Assembly: GCF_047511655.1 (NCBI RefSeq)
Contig: NC_133389.1
Coordinates: 150,799,973 to 150,863,972 of the forward strand
Length of the DNA stretch: 64,000 nucleotides
Direction of reading: 5' to 3'
DNA from: Castor canadensis
Taxonomy: Eukaryota > Chordata > Mammalia > Rodentia > Castoridae
The notes under the pieces were generated by a model. That model made no database searches, was not told where the DNA came from, and worked only from the letters and a program-made list of their open reading frames with translations. Made by a program: the position numbers and the translations under genes. Shown here piece after piece: positions 57,301-63,982 of this stretch. Position 1 is the first letter of the stretch. Each line of letters begins with the position of its first letter.

Positions 57301-60300
57301 CAAAAGCATGTGTAAAGGCAGCAGACAGAAAATCAGGCAGATCAAACCTGAGCACCCTCAGAGAAATGCATCAAGGGACACAGGCCATCTTCATTGGCCC
57401 CATCTTGGGCACACCAGAGACCAGGGTGCCAAGGGGCCACTGAGGCAGCCATTGCCCCCAACTCCTGATCCTGATACAGGATTTTCTAGTCCAGTGTTGA
57501 AAATTTCTGTGGCTCCCTTTTGAGTTTCACCAAATAGAAAAGCGATCATTTCTACAAACTGAGAAATGGGGTGGGTGTTCTTTGAACTTTAAAAGCCCCT
57601 GTGTTCAGAGGACTCCACCATCTTCACAGAGGACAAAGCCACGTGAAAACTAGCAGGAATGGCTCCTGAAAACACAAGCACGTAGCAGTGGTTCCAGGCA
57701 GGGTCTCCACAGGAACTCCATACAGAGTCCTGGCCTCAGAAGGAAAGTGCACATTGAAGGTGTCCGGGGCCTTGGAAACGGGCCTTTGGAAGGACACCAT
57801 TCTTACTTTAAACAAGCAGGCAGTCAGGGTGTCCTCTGCTGTCCATTCTGCTCCTTTAGAGTGCTTCTAAGTAATTAGAGGCACCAAGAAGCAGAAACCA
57901 TATTCTTTGTTCTGATATATCAGATAACCCCAATGGTTTTTGTCTCCACAGTGGGAATTTGTGGCCGCCTTCCGAATGGCTCAGTGCCAGCAAAATGCCT
58001 TGCCTGATGTGAATGCTGGCATGCGAGTCCTGTTCAAAGAAGGCACAGACACCATTGAGGACCTGAGCATCTCCTACGGAGGGCTGGGGGCTGCCACAGT
58101 CAGTGCGCCCAAATCCTGCCTGCAGCTCCTGGGCAGGTAAGCTATGAACCCTGCACCCTGAGGGCGAAACTTGATAGTGCAAAACCAAGAGGGAATTTGG
58201 CTCTGGCAGGTGCTGGGAAAGTACTGGAAAGATGGAAATTCCTCCTTGTAAGATCACCGCTTGCTCTTTCTGTACTTTTGCTGAATGAACTAAACCTTTG
58301 TTGACCTCAATTATGCCTTTCTTTGGATTGAGGAACACAACAAAACCCAGGCCTCAGTTTCAGCCAGCAGGTGGTGTTTCCCAGCTGGCCCTCATTCCCT
58401 TCTGCAGATCAGTGCTGTGCACAGGGCAGAGTCCATGCAGCACCAAACCCTTCCACCGCGGGGTGCACTCCATTTCTTCCTGAATAAAGGCGGCACTCGG
58501 GGTCCTGTTCATTCACAGTAGTTAATGGTCCGCTTACTTAGTACTTGGTTCTAGTATGCACTGACTCTCGAGCATGCTTGATTTATGTTGCAATGGAAGA
58601 GGTCCTGTCCTCACCCTGCTGTGGCTCTTGGGTCTCCCCAGGTCGTGATGCTCCAGAAAGGCTTGATAAGGTGATATCTAAGCTCCCTTCCAATTCAATA
58701 AATGAAACTCTGGGCTCCCTAAAATGTGACATGCTATGCAATCAAGGCTGCCCTTTAACTGGCTCCTTCCTGCCTCTAATCCTACCAGGCGCTGGAATGA
58801 GCTGATGCTGGACGAGGCTTGCAGGCTGCTTCTGGATGAGGTCTCCCTCCCAGGTTCAGCTCCCGGGGGCAAGGTAGAGTTCAAGAGGACTCTGGTAGTG
58901 AGCTTCCTCTTCAGGTTCTACCTGGAGGTTTTGCAGAAACTGAAGGCACAAGTAAAGCTGTTCTCTATGCAGGTAAGTGCGTGACGGATGAGATTGCTTG
59001 GGCTGCTGTCACACCAGTTACTGTCTCACGGTGTTGGAGGCTAGAGGTCCTTGATCAGGTGTCGGCAGGATTGGTTTTTCTCTATTCCATGCCTCTTGCC
59101 TAACTTCCAGTGGTTTTCTGGCAATCTCTGGGGTATCTTAGCTGTAGAAGTGTCACCCTGATATCTGCCTTCACATGACATTCTCCCTTTATGCAAGTCT
59201 GTCTCCAAATTTTCCCTTCTTATAATGACACCAGCCATATTGGGTTACAGCCCATCCTAATGACCTCATTTCACTTAATTACTTCTGTAGTAAAGATCCT
59301 ACCTTGTTTTGATAAGGTCACATTCTGAGGTATTCAGGGTTAGGGCTTCATAGAAATTTGGGAGGATGCAAATCAACTCATAACACCTGGTTTTGCAGTC
59401 TGTAAGTTCCCAGCTTTCCCACTGCTTTTGCAAACTGTCTGTGGGCAGCCTATGTCACCTGTTGAGTCAGGCCTTGTTAGTTCCCATCAGCCCTCCTCAG
59501 AGATTCAGCCCTAAAGGTCTACATGAAACTCCAGGTGTCAAACTCTCTTCAGCCCACACTGCTGAGCACTGAAACATGTTGCCTCTGCCTCCAGTGTATG
59601 ATTTTTTTTCTTTTAAAATTAACTTTACTGAAATATAATTTAAAGTCAGGAAATTGTACCTATTTAAATTCAGTGCATTTTTTGACAAATTGAATACCTG
59701 TGTAGCCACCACCTTAATGTACTAGATATGGAGCATTTCTGTCACCTCAAAGAGTGAGCACGCTGTGCCTGCTATGTCACCACCCACCCTTGCCCAGGCA
59801 ACCACTGATCTGCTTTGTGATGTTATAAATTCCTTTTGTTTTTTCTAGAATTTTATAGCCAGTATGAATTTGTCAGACTTTTCGTCATTGGGACCAACTA
59901 TCCAAGAAAAGCAACTTAAAGAAGGAAAGATTTATTTTGGCTCATGGTTTCCAGGGTTTAGTCCATCATGGTGGAGCAGAGCAGTTCATATCACATAGGC
60001 TAAGAAGCAGAGAGAAACACACAGAGATAGAGGCAGAGAGAGAAAGGGGACAGGGACAGGATATCCCCAAGAAACCATCCTTACTAACCTACTTTCTCTA
60101 GCTAAGTACCACCTACCAAAGTTTCCAAAACCTCCCAAAATAGCACCACCAGCTGGGGAACTAAGCATTCAAAATATAAGTCTGTGGGGAATATTCCATA
60201 TTCAAAACCATAACAAAATGCAAAAAAAAAACCAATTTTTTTTTTTTTTCAAAAAGACCAGAACTGATACTCTCTCTCTTTCTCTCTCTCTCTTTCCTCC

Positions 60301-62755
60301 TCCATTCTGACCATGATTACAACTCTCACCCCACCGGGTACACTGTTCCTAAAACTTCTGCATTTCATTGACTCACATGAAGACCTGCCATTTGGTTTCT
60401 GAGTCAACATCCAGAAGCAGCCTTCCCAGTTCTACTACTCTCTCAGAAAAACTGAGTTCCTGAGGAAGCATTCAGGATTTGACCCTGCTTTATTCTGGGA
60501 TGGGTTTATCCAGCCCAGTTACTGATGTTCCCACCCCCATCCCCCAGCTCACTGGCAGGCCTCTCCCTCCAGGGTGCCGTGGGGATCAGATTCAAACCAG
60601 TCAGTCCAGGTCCTCCCAGTGTGGGAAAGGACAAGGAGTAGAAGGGCTTTCATAAGAAGAAGCGCTGGGAGGTAGTGTGGACTTTGGTTGTCCACACTGG
60701 GGGGTTAATTTTCACATAACCCCAAGACCAATTCATCCAGGCTAATGAGCGCCTCTCTATTGTGCTGAATCATCTCAGGCCAGCCATTGTTATCCTGAAC
60801 TTGCAGACCCATTCCTAAATGCTCTGGAAGATTTCCCGGTCACAATACCCCAGGGAGTCCAAACGTACCAGGTCAGTGAGTTTAATTTCACTGAAACCTA
60901 GATGTTAAGAGATAAGCTAGGGCTGTGCTCAGCGAATGAGTAAGCTTTTCAGAGTTGCGATTTTTAGTTCTGACTGTCTAGTTGTTCCTCGTCCAAGGTC
61001 AGGCCTGAGCTGGCCCTGGATTACTCAAGGCTGAACCATCTGACTGATATACAAATTAATAATTATAGTCTCCTCAAAGTGATACTCTTTGGGCATTTGT
61101 TTGATATTTACTCAGAAGAGCCCAAAGCTTCAGCCTCCAGCCCTGATTGCAAATGTTTGATCTCCAGTCAGCAAACAAGAGCCCTTCAAGTGACTGAGCT
61201 CACCCTTTTGGGAGGACAATTGAGAAATTATGTAGTCTTGCTAGAGCACAGCTCCTCCCCCAGCCCCTACACACATACACAGACCTCTCTGGAGAAGCGC
61301 TCCAAAACAAACTCTCTCTCCATCTCCTTGTACACCTGTTGATCTATTTTGTGCCACTTACGGGGCTGGCCAGGATACCTTAATCTGGATCAGGAGAATT
61401 CAATTCCCATCCCCCACTCTCTGCCAGAAGCCCTGATCGAGCTTATACTCAGGTTTCTCACTCGGATTTTGGCCCATTGTCGTTGGAATCTATATCCTGT
61501 AGCCCTCGTCATAAAGATGCTTTTTGTGGGCACAGGTCGATCATTGGAATGGTGAGCCAGCAGGACAGGGAGACCCTCTAAATTGCCAAAAAAAAAGGTG
61601 AGGTGGGGGTGGCTGTTACAGGGGCACCACAGAGGGAGAAAGCAGTGTCCCTTCACCTACTTCAATTTTGACGATAGGTTGGCCCTGTCTGAGACATTGC
61701 CACAAAACAGAAATGACAATTTCCCATTCCAGTTGCCTCATTAAATTGTCATGCTCATTATGTGACACCCCACACACCCCGCCCGTGTCCTGTTGCTCAA
61801 TCCTGAGTCAGGAGTGCTGGTGATTGGCCAGGCACCTGCTCGTGGAGATGAAAGGATTCTAAGGGCGACTCTCGTCTTCCTCTGCAGAGAGTGGATTCTC
61901 ACCAGCCTCTCCAAGATCCAGTTGGACGTCCTATCATGCACCTGTCAGGTCTTAAACATGCCACAGGTGAAGCCATATTTTGTGATGACATCCCCAAAGT
62001 AGATAAAGAACTTTCCATGGCTTTGGTGACCAGTACCAGGGCTCATGCAAAAATCATGTAAGTAAACCAAAAGTTGTCAAAAGCCTTTTAAGGGCACACC
62101 TGTGGATTCTCTCCTAGGAATGTGCCCATTTCTCCTGCAATGTCCTGAACTTAAAATGAAAGGAATAAAGAAAAGTTTGCCAAACCGGAAGGAGGAAGGC
62201 AGAGCAGCATCAAGAAATAACCTTCATGAAAGCGAGAATTTAAAAATCACAGTTATGGGGCTCTTGTTTCCTTTCTAACCCTACAAAACCTCATCTCCCT
62301 GTTGTAGCCGCAGGTGTAGACCAAAGGAGACACTGATACCGGGTGCTATTCAGCTGGTGATGAAACACTGAACTACCACTTCATTATTGAATAGTAAAGG
62401 ACCTGTGTCCCAAGCTTCCAAAGAATGCTCCTTCCCCAACAATATGCTCCCCCCACCTTTACCCCAGCAATTAACAGTGCTACCCTCTGGCCCAGCAGCC
62501 AGTCTCCTGGACCCTATCCAGGAGAGGTCCATTTTCATTGGTCAGGCTGGATTCATTGTTAACTATTTTTATTTCCAACCATACTCTATCCTTCCCTCAA
62601 AGCCTGCTCATTTCTACTTCTTAAATATCTCTCTGTGCAGATCAATTGATTCATCAGAGGCCCTTAAACTACCTGGGGTGGTTGATGTGATAACAGCTGA
62701 AGATATTCCAGGAACTAATGGTGCAGAAGCTGACAAATTGTTGGCTGTAGATGAG
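31983..62755 (+). CDS. AOX2: AOX2-like aldehyde oxidase, 5' part (18 exons), possibly inactivated
   Basis: Exons are 31983-32039, 33453-33510, 35077-35173, 36107-36215, 37782-37908, 40507-40568, 42777-42866, 45023-45103, 46912-47056, 48486-48578, 53071-53222, 53911-54004, 56588-56697, 57952-58136, 58789-58951, 60779-60871, 61888-62057 and 62641-62755: 2001 nt, 667 codons with continuous phases. Domain order is the plant-type [2Fe-2S] domain (CGRGGCGAC), the second [2Fe-2S] domain (HGTQCGFC and [10 protein letters not shown]), the FAD domain ([37 protein letters not shown]) and the start of the molybdopterin domain ([20 protein letters not shown]). The remaining half lies to the right. In mouse, AOX2 is an olfactory-mucosa enzyme, and the gene is a pseudogene in humans. 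All Fe-S cysteines are kept and no exon has an internal stop, but exon 2 lacks a GT donor (GA instead). The assignment to AOX2 rests on recalled similarity and its place after AOX4. Confidence 0.88.
32040..33452 (+). other. AOX2 intron 1, no recognised feature
   Basis: No repeat that I can name; ends at acceptor tttccaatgcag. Confidence 0.55.
33453..33510 (+). CDS. AOX2: AOX2 exon 2, donor site disrupted
   Basis: 58 nt: [19 protein letters not shown] plus one base (phase 1), which with TA from exon 3 forms TTA (Leu), as the family alignment requires (RK-L-x-LTGTKY). The acceptor is good. Directly after the expected end the sequence is gaaccc, not gt, and read-through gives TGA at 33510-33512. 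No alternative strong donor is visible nearby, and skipping this exon shifts the frame. Confidence 0.88.
33511..33512 (+). other. AOX2: Missing GT splice donor (GA)
   Basis: The two intron bases after exon 2 are GA. Every other intron identified in both AOX genes here starts with GT. A single T-to-A change at 33512 would explain it. Confidence 0.8.
33513..34790 (+). other. AOX2 intron 2, left part
   Basis: AT-rich, with an (AAAT)n run at 34024-34044. No recognised element otherwise. Confidence 0.5.
34800..34990 (+). repeat. MIR-like SINE
   Basis: The core motif tttgcagatgagaaaacagg, then agaaagtaacatacaagaag and gatctggtctgacttc follow the MIR order. Confidence 0.65.
35077..35173 (+). CDS. 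AOX2: AOX2 exon 3 (first [2Fe-2S] cluster)
   Basis: 97 nt, from phase 1 to phase 2; acceptor ctccttccag, donor gtagcc (weak at position +5). It encodes [20 protein letters not shown]: the Cys-x4-Cys-x2-Cys ligands of the plant-type [2Fe-2S] cluster are present. The residue before LTGTKY is Cys (TGC) where paralogues have Arg, consistent with a CpG transition. Confidence 0.93.
35440..35590 (+). repeat. MIR SINE
   Basis: tttaccaatgaggaaattaa, gtgacttgctcaaggtcata and aaggacttgaacccatgttt match the MIR consensus order clearly. Confidence 0.85.
36107..36215 (+). CDS. AOX2: AOX2 exon 4
   Basis: 109 nt, from phase 2 to phase 0; acceptor tctcatgcaaag, donor gtaaca. It encodes [20 protein letters not shown] and [16 protein letters not shown], including the fourth Cys ligand (LVPICSL) of the first cluster. 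Confidence 0.94.
36216..37134 (+). other. AOX2 intron 4, left part
   Basis: No recognised repeat or exon in this stretch. Confidence 0.5.
37135..37245 (+). mobile_element. B1-like SINE
   Basis: Monomer: ctaagtatggtggtacacat, ctgtaatcccagaatttatg, gactctatctcagaaaaaga. The tail has grown into the purine tract that follows. Confidence 0.82.
37236..37400. repeat. GA/GGA-rich purine tract
   Basis: About 160 bp of almost pure A/G on the + strand, grown from a SINE tail. Mirror-symmetric stretches could form triplex DNA (inference). Confidence 0.88.
37782..37908 (+). CDS. AOX2: AOX2 exon 5 (second [2Fe-2S] cluster, first half)
   Basis: 127 nt, from phase 0 to phase 1; acceptor tgtgcttccag, donor gtaggc. 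It encodes [20 protein letters not shown]; both Cys of QCGFC are cluster ligands in the family. The Cys before HGTQC in AOX1 and AOX4 is Ser here; mouse AOX2 has Gly, so this is tolerated. Confidence 0.95.
38325..38652 (-). mobile_element. B1-B1-ID composite SINE (trimer)
   Basis: Antisense: the ID unit (ggagtttgaactcaggaatc, ttgctagacaggcactctac) lies at the left, then two B1-like units, the last ending ctcccaagtagctagaataa. It is inserted in the MLT1 LTR. Confidence 0.87.
38834..38873. other. Poly(A) insert with 14-bp flanking duplication
   Basis: CAAATATGGTTATG at 38834-38847 is repeated exactly at 38860-38873, with G plus eleven A (38848-38859) between. It looks like a target-primed insertion that left only tail sequence. 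Host sequence is the MLT1 LTR. Confidence 0.7.
39142..39188. repeat. (TC)n microsatellite
   Basis: Long CT run followed by CCT-rich pyrimidine sequence to about 39225. Confidence 0.96.
39269..39597 (+). mobile_element. B1-B1-ID composite SINE (trimer)
   Basis: B1-like unit (atggctcacgtctgtaatcc), second B1-like unit (gctgggcatggtagcatgca) and ID-like unit (tggctcaaatggtggagtgc, GAGTTCAAGCCC) with an A-rich tail. Confidence 0.9.
39598..40227 (+). other. AOX2 intron 5, central part
   Basis: Pyrimidine-rich, no clear repeat. The stretch gaacacccctgaaaaccacc near 40111 may be part of an old repeat, but I cannot name it. Confidence 0.4.
40228..40292 (+). mobile_element. ID-like SINE, decayed
   Basis: gtaggatatagctcagtagt, agagtgttttcctcaccagc, then a (GGAAC/GAAA)-rich tail to about 40340. 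Confidence 0.6.
40507..40568 (+). CDS. AOX2: AOX2 exon 6 (second [2Fe-2S] cluster, second half)
   Basis: 62 nt, from phase 1 to phase 0; acceptor ctgatcag, donor gtgagt. With the split Gly codon it encodes [20 protein letters not shown], supplying the CRC ligand pair of the second cluster. Confidence 0.95.
40960..41110 (+). repeat. MIR-like fragment
   Basis: cttctacaaaatgggggtga, atcaagtgagtcttgtttgg and cacttagtaagacctctaca follow the MIR 3' order; diverged. Confidence 0.45.
41111..42776 (+). other. AOX2 intron 6, right part
   Basis: A stretch with several overlapping open frames (41177-41786) but no family resemblance. An (AAAT)n run lies at 41868-41888, then AT-rich sequence to the acceptor. 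Confidence 0.45.
42777..42866 (+). CDS. AOX2: AOX2 exon 7
   Basis: 30 codons, phase 0 at both ends; acceptor ccttcttag, donor gtgagt. It encodes [20 protein letters not shown], the variable Cys-containing linker between the Fe-S and FAD domains. Confidence 0.9.
42867..44244 (+). other. AOX2 intron 7, left part, no recognised feature
   Basis: No repeat or exon recognised; the open frame 43796-44239 has no family match that I know. Confidence 0.5.
44245..44375 (+). repeat. MIR-like SINE
   Basis: catttaacctttagaaaggt, taagtacctttccagtggaa and gagagtgaaccagacctgcc resemble the MIR core and 3' half. The 44520-44640 stretch (aaagcactcgataagcgcta) may be another MIR piece. Confidence 0.55.
45023..45103 (+). 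CDS. AOX2: AOX2 exon 8
   Basis: 27 codons, phase 0 at both ends; acceptor ttctataaag, donor gtaaga. It encodes [20 protein letters not shown], the highly conserved entry to the FAD domain. Confidence 0.95.
45540..45990 (+). repeat. Ancient mammalian interspersed repeat, class uncertain
   Basis: tattcattcaacaatatgcc, gttcaaggcactggatctac, agggaacaaaactaacaaaa, then a long decayed region. Same family as the copy at 30130-30490. Confidence 0.5.
45991..46911 (+). other. AOX2 intron 8, right part
   Basis: May continue the ancient repeat on the left; nothing else recognised before the acceptor at 46911. Confidence 0.4.
46912..47056 (+). CDS. AOX2: AOX2 exon 9 (FAD domain)
   Basis: 145 nt, from phase 0 to phase 1; acceptor ttgcccttag, donor gtgagt. 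It encodes [20 protein letters not shown] and [11 protein letters not shown]; the (V/I)xGNTxxG loop binds FAD in this family. Confidence 0.94.
47391..47479 (+). mobile_element. ID-like SINE
   Basis: tttgctggcagagtggctca, gcctgcctaccaagcactaa, AATTCAAACCCCAGTACTGCC. It has a short insertion between the two conserved blocks. Confidence 0.85.
47521..47713 (+). mobile_element. B1-ID composite SINE
   Basis: agctgggcaccggtggctca, cctagctactcaggaagcag, then gctggtggagtggctcaagg and GAGTTCAAACCCCAGCACTG. The ID part lacks its middle segment. Confidence 0.9.
48104..48212 (-). mobile_element. ID-like SINE with poly(T)/poly(G)
   Basis: Antisense monomer: gcagtcctagggatcaaacc, ctctctaccactgagctaca. A TTTTTTTGGGGGGGGG run is at its tail. 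Confidence 0.82.
48486..48578 (+). CDS. AOX2: AOX2 exon 10 (FAD domain)
   Basis: 93 nt, phase 1 at both ends; acceptor tactcctcag, donor gtaagc. It encodes [20 protein letters not shown], matching the paralogue segment that follows the GNT loop. Confidence 0.93.
48660..48900 (+). mobile_element. L1-type 3'-end fragment with poly(G) scar
   Basis: gagtgaatgtgatcaaagta, cacaatgaaacccccttgta and taattaatgtatgctaatta resemble the 3' end of older rodent L1 elements, ending in an A/T- then G-rich run. Identified by recall only. Confidence 0.5.
48901..49487 (+). other. AOX2 intron 10, left part
   Basis: No recognised repeat or exon. Confidence 0.5.
49488..49583 (+). mobile_element. ID-like SINE with internal 8-bp duplication
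   Basis: gactggtggagtggctcaag, tgcctagcaagcgtgaggcc, GAGTTCAAACCCC and poly(A). The string gaggccct occurs twice in tandem, unlike the other copies. Confidence 0.92.
49872..49951 (+). mobile_element. B1-like SINE, 3'-truncated
   Basis: caggcacagtaggccacatc, tgtaatcccagcactcagga, then straight into poly(A). Confidence 0.82.
49952..50916 (+). other. AOX2 intron 10, central part
   Basis: No recognised repeat or exon; a short A14 run lies near 50120. Confidence 0.5.
50917..51131 (+). mobile_element. B1-ID composite SINE
   Basis: gcctagcagggttgctcacg, cctataatcccagctacaca, the gaaaaataactaaagt linker, then gactcaagtgaaagagtgct and GAGTTCAAATCCCAGTACAG with a poly(A) tail. Confidence 0.9.
51187..51390 (+). 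other. Unexplained open stretch in AOX2 intron 10
   Basis: Open for about 67 codons without an early ATG, in frame with [20 protein letters not shown] and ending NKHK before gtaagg, a good donor match at 51379. A possible acceptor ttccctactaataag precedes it. Used as an exon between exons 10 and 11 it would read in another frame and stop early, so it is not an AOX2 coding exon. Could be a retrocopy fragment; not identified. Confidence 0.25.
51806..52264 (-). mobile_element. B1-B1-B1-ID composite SINE (tetramer)
   Basis: Antisense, starting with a T23 run, then the ID unit (ggtactggggtttgaactca, ttgctaggcaggtgttctac), then three B1-like units each ending near an agct / ttttttcc junction. The third ends tagtagctaggattatgtat. 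Confidence 0.85.
52265..53070 (+). other. AOX2 intron 10, right part
   Basis: The open frame 52573-52776 has no resemblance that I recognise. The stretch ends at acceptor tgctttccag. Confidence 0.45.
53071..53222 (+). CDS. AOX2: AOX2 exon 11 (FAD domain)
   Basis: 152 nt, from phase 1 to phase 0; acceptor ttgctttccag, donor gtaagt. It encodes [20 protein letters not shown] and [16 protein letters not shown], both signature segments of the FAD domain. Confidence 0.96.
53911..54004 (+). CDS. AOX2: AOX2 exon 12 (FAD domain)
   Basis: 94 nt, from phase 0 to phase 1; acceptor ctgtccctag, donor gtaagt. It encodes [20 protein letters not shown] and VGN, the conserved FAD-contact loop (S-x-GGH-x-ISR, SDLNP). 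Confidence 0.95.
54017..54112 (+). mobile_element. ID-like SINE
   Basis: ctcagggctggaggtgtggc, agcgcctgctttgcaagcac, GAGCTCAAACCCC; only 12 bp after the donor of exon 12. Confidence 0.9.
54290..54320. repeat. (CA)n microsatellite
   Basis: CA run of about 15 units. Confidence 0.97.
54834..55285 (-). mobile_element. MST/THE1-type MaLR LTR, with SINE piece inside
   Basis: Antisense: tatcttagtttggtgctgct, aggctggataatttataaag, atgtgatctattcacctttt, and after a SINE fragment, tacatgagttttggagggga. A solo LTR, eroded. Confidence 0.75.
55136..55195 (-). mobile_element. ID-like SINE fragment
   Basis: gacccttgcacatggtaggc, aagtactctaccactgaact, acacccctagctc: antisense ID lacking most of its tail, inserted in the LTR. 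Confidence 0.8.
55286..56587 (+). other. AOX2 intron 12, right part
   Basis: GC-richer than most introns here, but I recognise no repeat or exon. Ends at acceptor cttccacag. Confidence 0.45.
56588..56697 (+). CDS. AOX2: AOX2 exon 13 (FAD domain)
   Basis: 110 nt, from phase 1 to phase 0; acceptor ttttcttccacag, donor gtaaga. It encodes [20 protein letters not shown] and [16 protein letters not shown], as in paralogues. Confidence 0.95.
56698..57951 (+). other. AOX2 intron 13, no recognised feature
   Basis: Several overlapping open frames but no repeat or gene that I recognise. Confidence 0.5.
57952..58136 (+). CDS. AOX2: AOX2 exon 14 (FAD domain)
   Basis: 185 nt, from phase 0 to phase 2; acceptor tgtctccacag, donor gtaagc. 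It encodes [26 protein letters not shown] and [17 protein letters not shown], which align along the whole exon with AOX paralogues. Confidence 0.96.
58789..58951 (+). CDS. AOX2: AOX2 exon 15
   Basis: 163 nt, from phase 2 to phase 0; acceptor aatcctaccag. It encodes [31 protein letters not shown] and [15 protein letters not shown] chose donor gtaaag at 58952 because paralogues end here; a second donor (gtaagt at 58973) would add VKLFSMQ in frame. Confidence 0.92.
58993..59387 (-). mobile_element. MLT1-type MaLR LTR
   Basis: Antisense: ctagaggtccttgatcaggt, gtcggcaggattggtttttc, gacaccagccatattgggtt, aaggtcacattctgaggtat and caactcataacacc. Well recognisable. Confidence 0.85.
59893..60223 (-). 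mobile_element. Rodent LTR-like repeat (MaLR-like)
   Basis: ggaaagatttattttggctc, gggtttagtccatcatggtg, cttactaacctactttctct and tattcaaaaccataacaaaa. Same family as 28087-28513. Confidence 0.65.
60224..60778 (+). other. AOX2 intron 15, right part
   Basis: A (TC)n run lies at about 60271-60297; otherwise nothing recognised before the acceptor tcatctcag. Confidence 0.5.
60779..60871 (+). CDS. AOX2: AOX2 exon 16
   Basis: 31 codons, phase 0 at both ends; acceptor aatcatctcag, donor gtcagt. It encodes [20 protein letters not shown] and IPQGVQTYQ, the linker before the molybdopterin domain; variable in the family but correct in length. Confidence 0.88.
60872..61887 (+). other. AOX2 intron 16, no recognised feature
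   Basis: No repeat or exon recognised; ends at acceptor cttcctctgcag. Confidence 0.5.
61888..62057 (+). CDS. AOX2: AOX2 exon 17 (start of molybdopterin domain)
   Basis: 170 nt, from phase 0 to phase 2; donor gtaagt. It encodes [30 protein letters not shown] and TSTRAHAKI. The GRPxxHxxxxKHATGEAxxxDD block opens the molybdopterin domain in all family members. Confidence 0.95.
62641..62755 (+). CDS. AOX2: AOX2 exon 18, last in window
   Basis: 115 nt, from phase 2 to phase 0; acceptor tctctgtgcag, donor gtacgt. It encodes [26 protein letters not shown] and LLAVDE. The next exon (expected to start V-x-CVGQ) is not in the window. Confidence 0.95.
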
Positions 62756-63199
62756 GTACGTATAGGACCTGTTCTCCCAAATATTTTGGTGCAGATAATC
62801 ACCAAGGGACCATCTTCAGCCACCTCTCCCTTTCTACCTCTCAGTTCTTTCTACCACTGAGGGGTAGAAGTGGAAAGCCTATTTGGCTCCTCCCTACCCC
62901 CACCATTAACATAGTGCAAAGAAAACCATCACAGTCCTAATTCAGCCACCATGTGCGCTTGGATTCATTTACCTTCATCTGGAGTAAATGCAAGGAACTG
63001 ATCCATATCAAGATAGAATGACTACTTAAAAGATCTTGAAAGGAGAGTACAAAAAAACCCAGTTCCTCTTATTTACACTGAACTCCCTCCCTTCCTTAAC
63101 CAGTCTTTGCCCCATGTCCTTCCTTCTTTCACACACTCCGTTTTTAATAAAAAGTCTCTGACTTTTTAACTGAAATTCAGCAATCACTCATTGAGCCCC
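62756..63199 (+). other. AOX2 intron 18, left part
   Basis: No recognised feature. Confidence 0.5.
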
Positions 63200-63410
63200 T
63201 GACTTTGGGACCAGACTGTGTAGGTTTCTGTTCCAGTTCTTCTATTCACCAGCTGTGTGCCTTGGGTTTCATCATCTGTAAAAGACAAAGAATCACAGCA
63301 CCCACGTCATTGTGTCATTATAGGATTTAAATGAGTAAATTCACATAAAGTGCTTTGGACAGTGGTTGGCACATAATGGCTTTCACTAAGTTCTAGGTAT
63401 TATTATTGTC
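63200..63410 (+). repeat. MIR SINE
   Basis: gaccagactgtgtaggtttc, gctgtgtgccttgggtttca, tcatctgtaaaagacaaaga and acataaagtgctttggacag give a near-complete MIR order. Confidence 0.85.
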
Positions 63411-63549
63411 ACATCTCAGTGAGCCCCACAGTTTCTCCTCTAGCCATGATGCAAATCGTTCTTTTGGTTCACCTCCATCTGAAGAGGTTGGCTGTCATTT
63501 AGCAGCTGTATTAGTCTACTTGGCCTGCCATAATAAAATACCACAGACT

Positions 63550-63982
63550 GACACCACGTGTTGGTGACTCACACCTGTAATCTCAGCTACTCGGGAGGAT
63601 ATAGGTTAGAAATCAGCAAGGGCAAAAAGTTCACAAAACTCTATCTCAGTTAATACTAGGAACAGAGCAATCCCTGCAATCCCAAACTATGCGGGAGGCT
63701 GAGATAGGGAGCATCACAGTTCAGGCAAGGGAAGGAGGAATATGAGACCTCATCTCAATGGGAGAAAGCTGAGTTGTGGTAGTGTGCACCTGTCTTCCCA
63801 GCTGTAATGGGAAGCATAAGTAGTAGGATCACAGTCCAGGCAAGCCTGAGAAAAAAGCAAAATGCTATAATTACTGCAAAAAAGGGCTGGAGGAGTGGCT
63901 CAAGAGGTCGAGTACCTGCCTAGCAAGTGTGAAGCCCTGAGATCAAACCCCAGTACCATCAAGAAAACAAACAAACAAACAC
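63550..63982 (+). mobile_element. B1-B1-B1-ID composite SINE (tetramer)
   Basis: Three B1-like units (starting near 63555, 63670 and 63775) then the ID unit (ggctggaggagtggctcaag, GAGATCAAACCCCAGTACC) with an AAAC-rich tail. Confidence 0.87.

Noticed and set aside
31983..62755. Calling the whole AOX2-like gene a pseudogene
   Set aside because: Only one lesion is seen in half the gene, and it could be an assembly error. The reading frame and Fe-S cysteines are otherwise intact, so I kept it as a gene with a flagged defect.
62387..62860. A 157-codon open frame around AOX2 exon 18
   Set aside because: Only 62641-62755 is AOX; the rest is intron on both sides of good splice sites.
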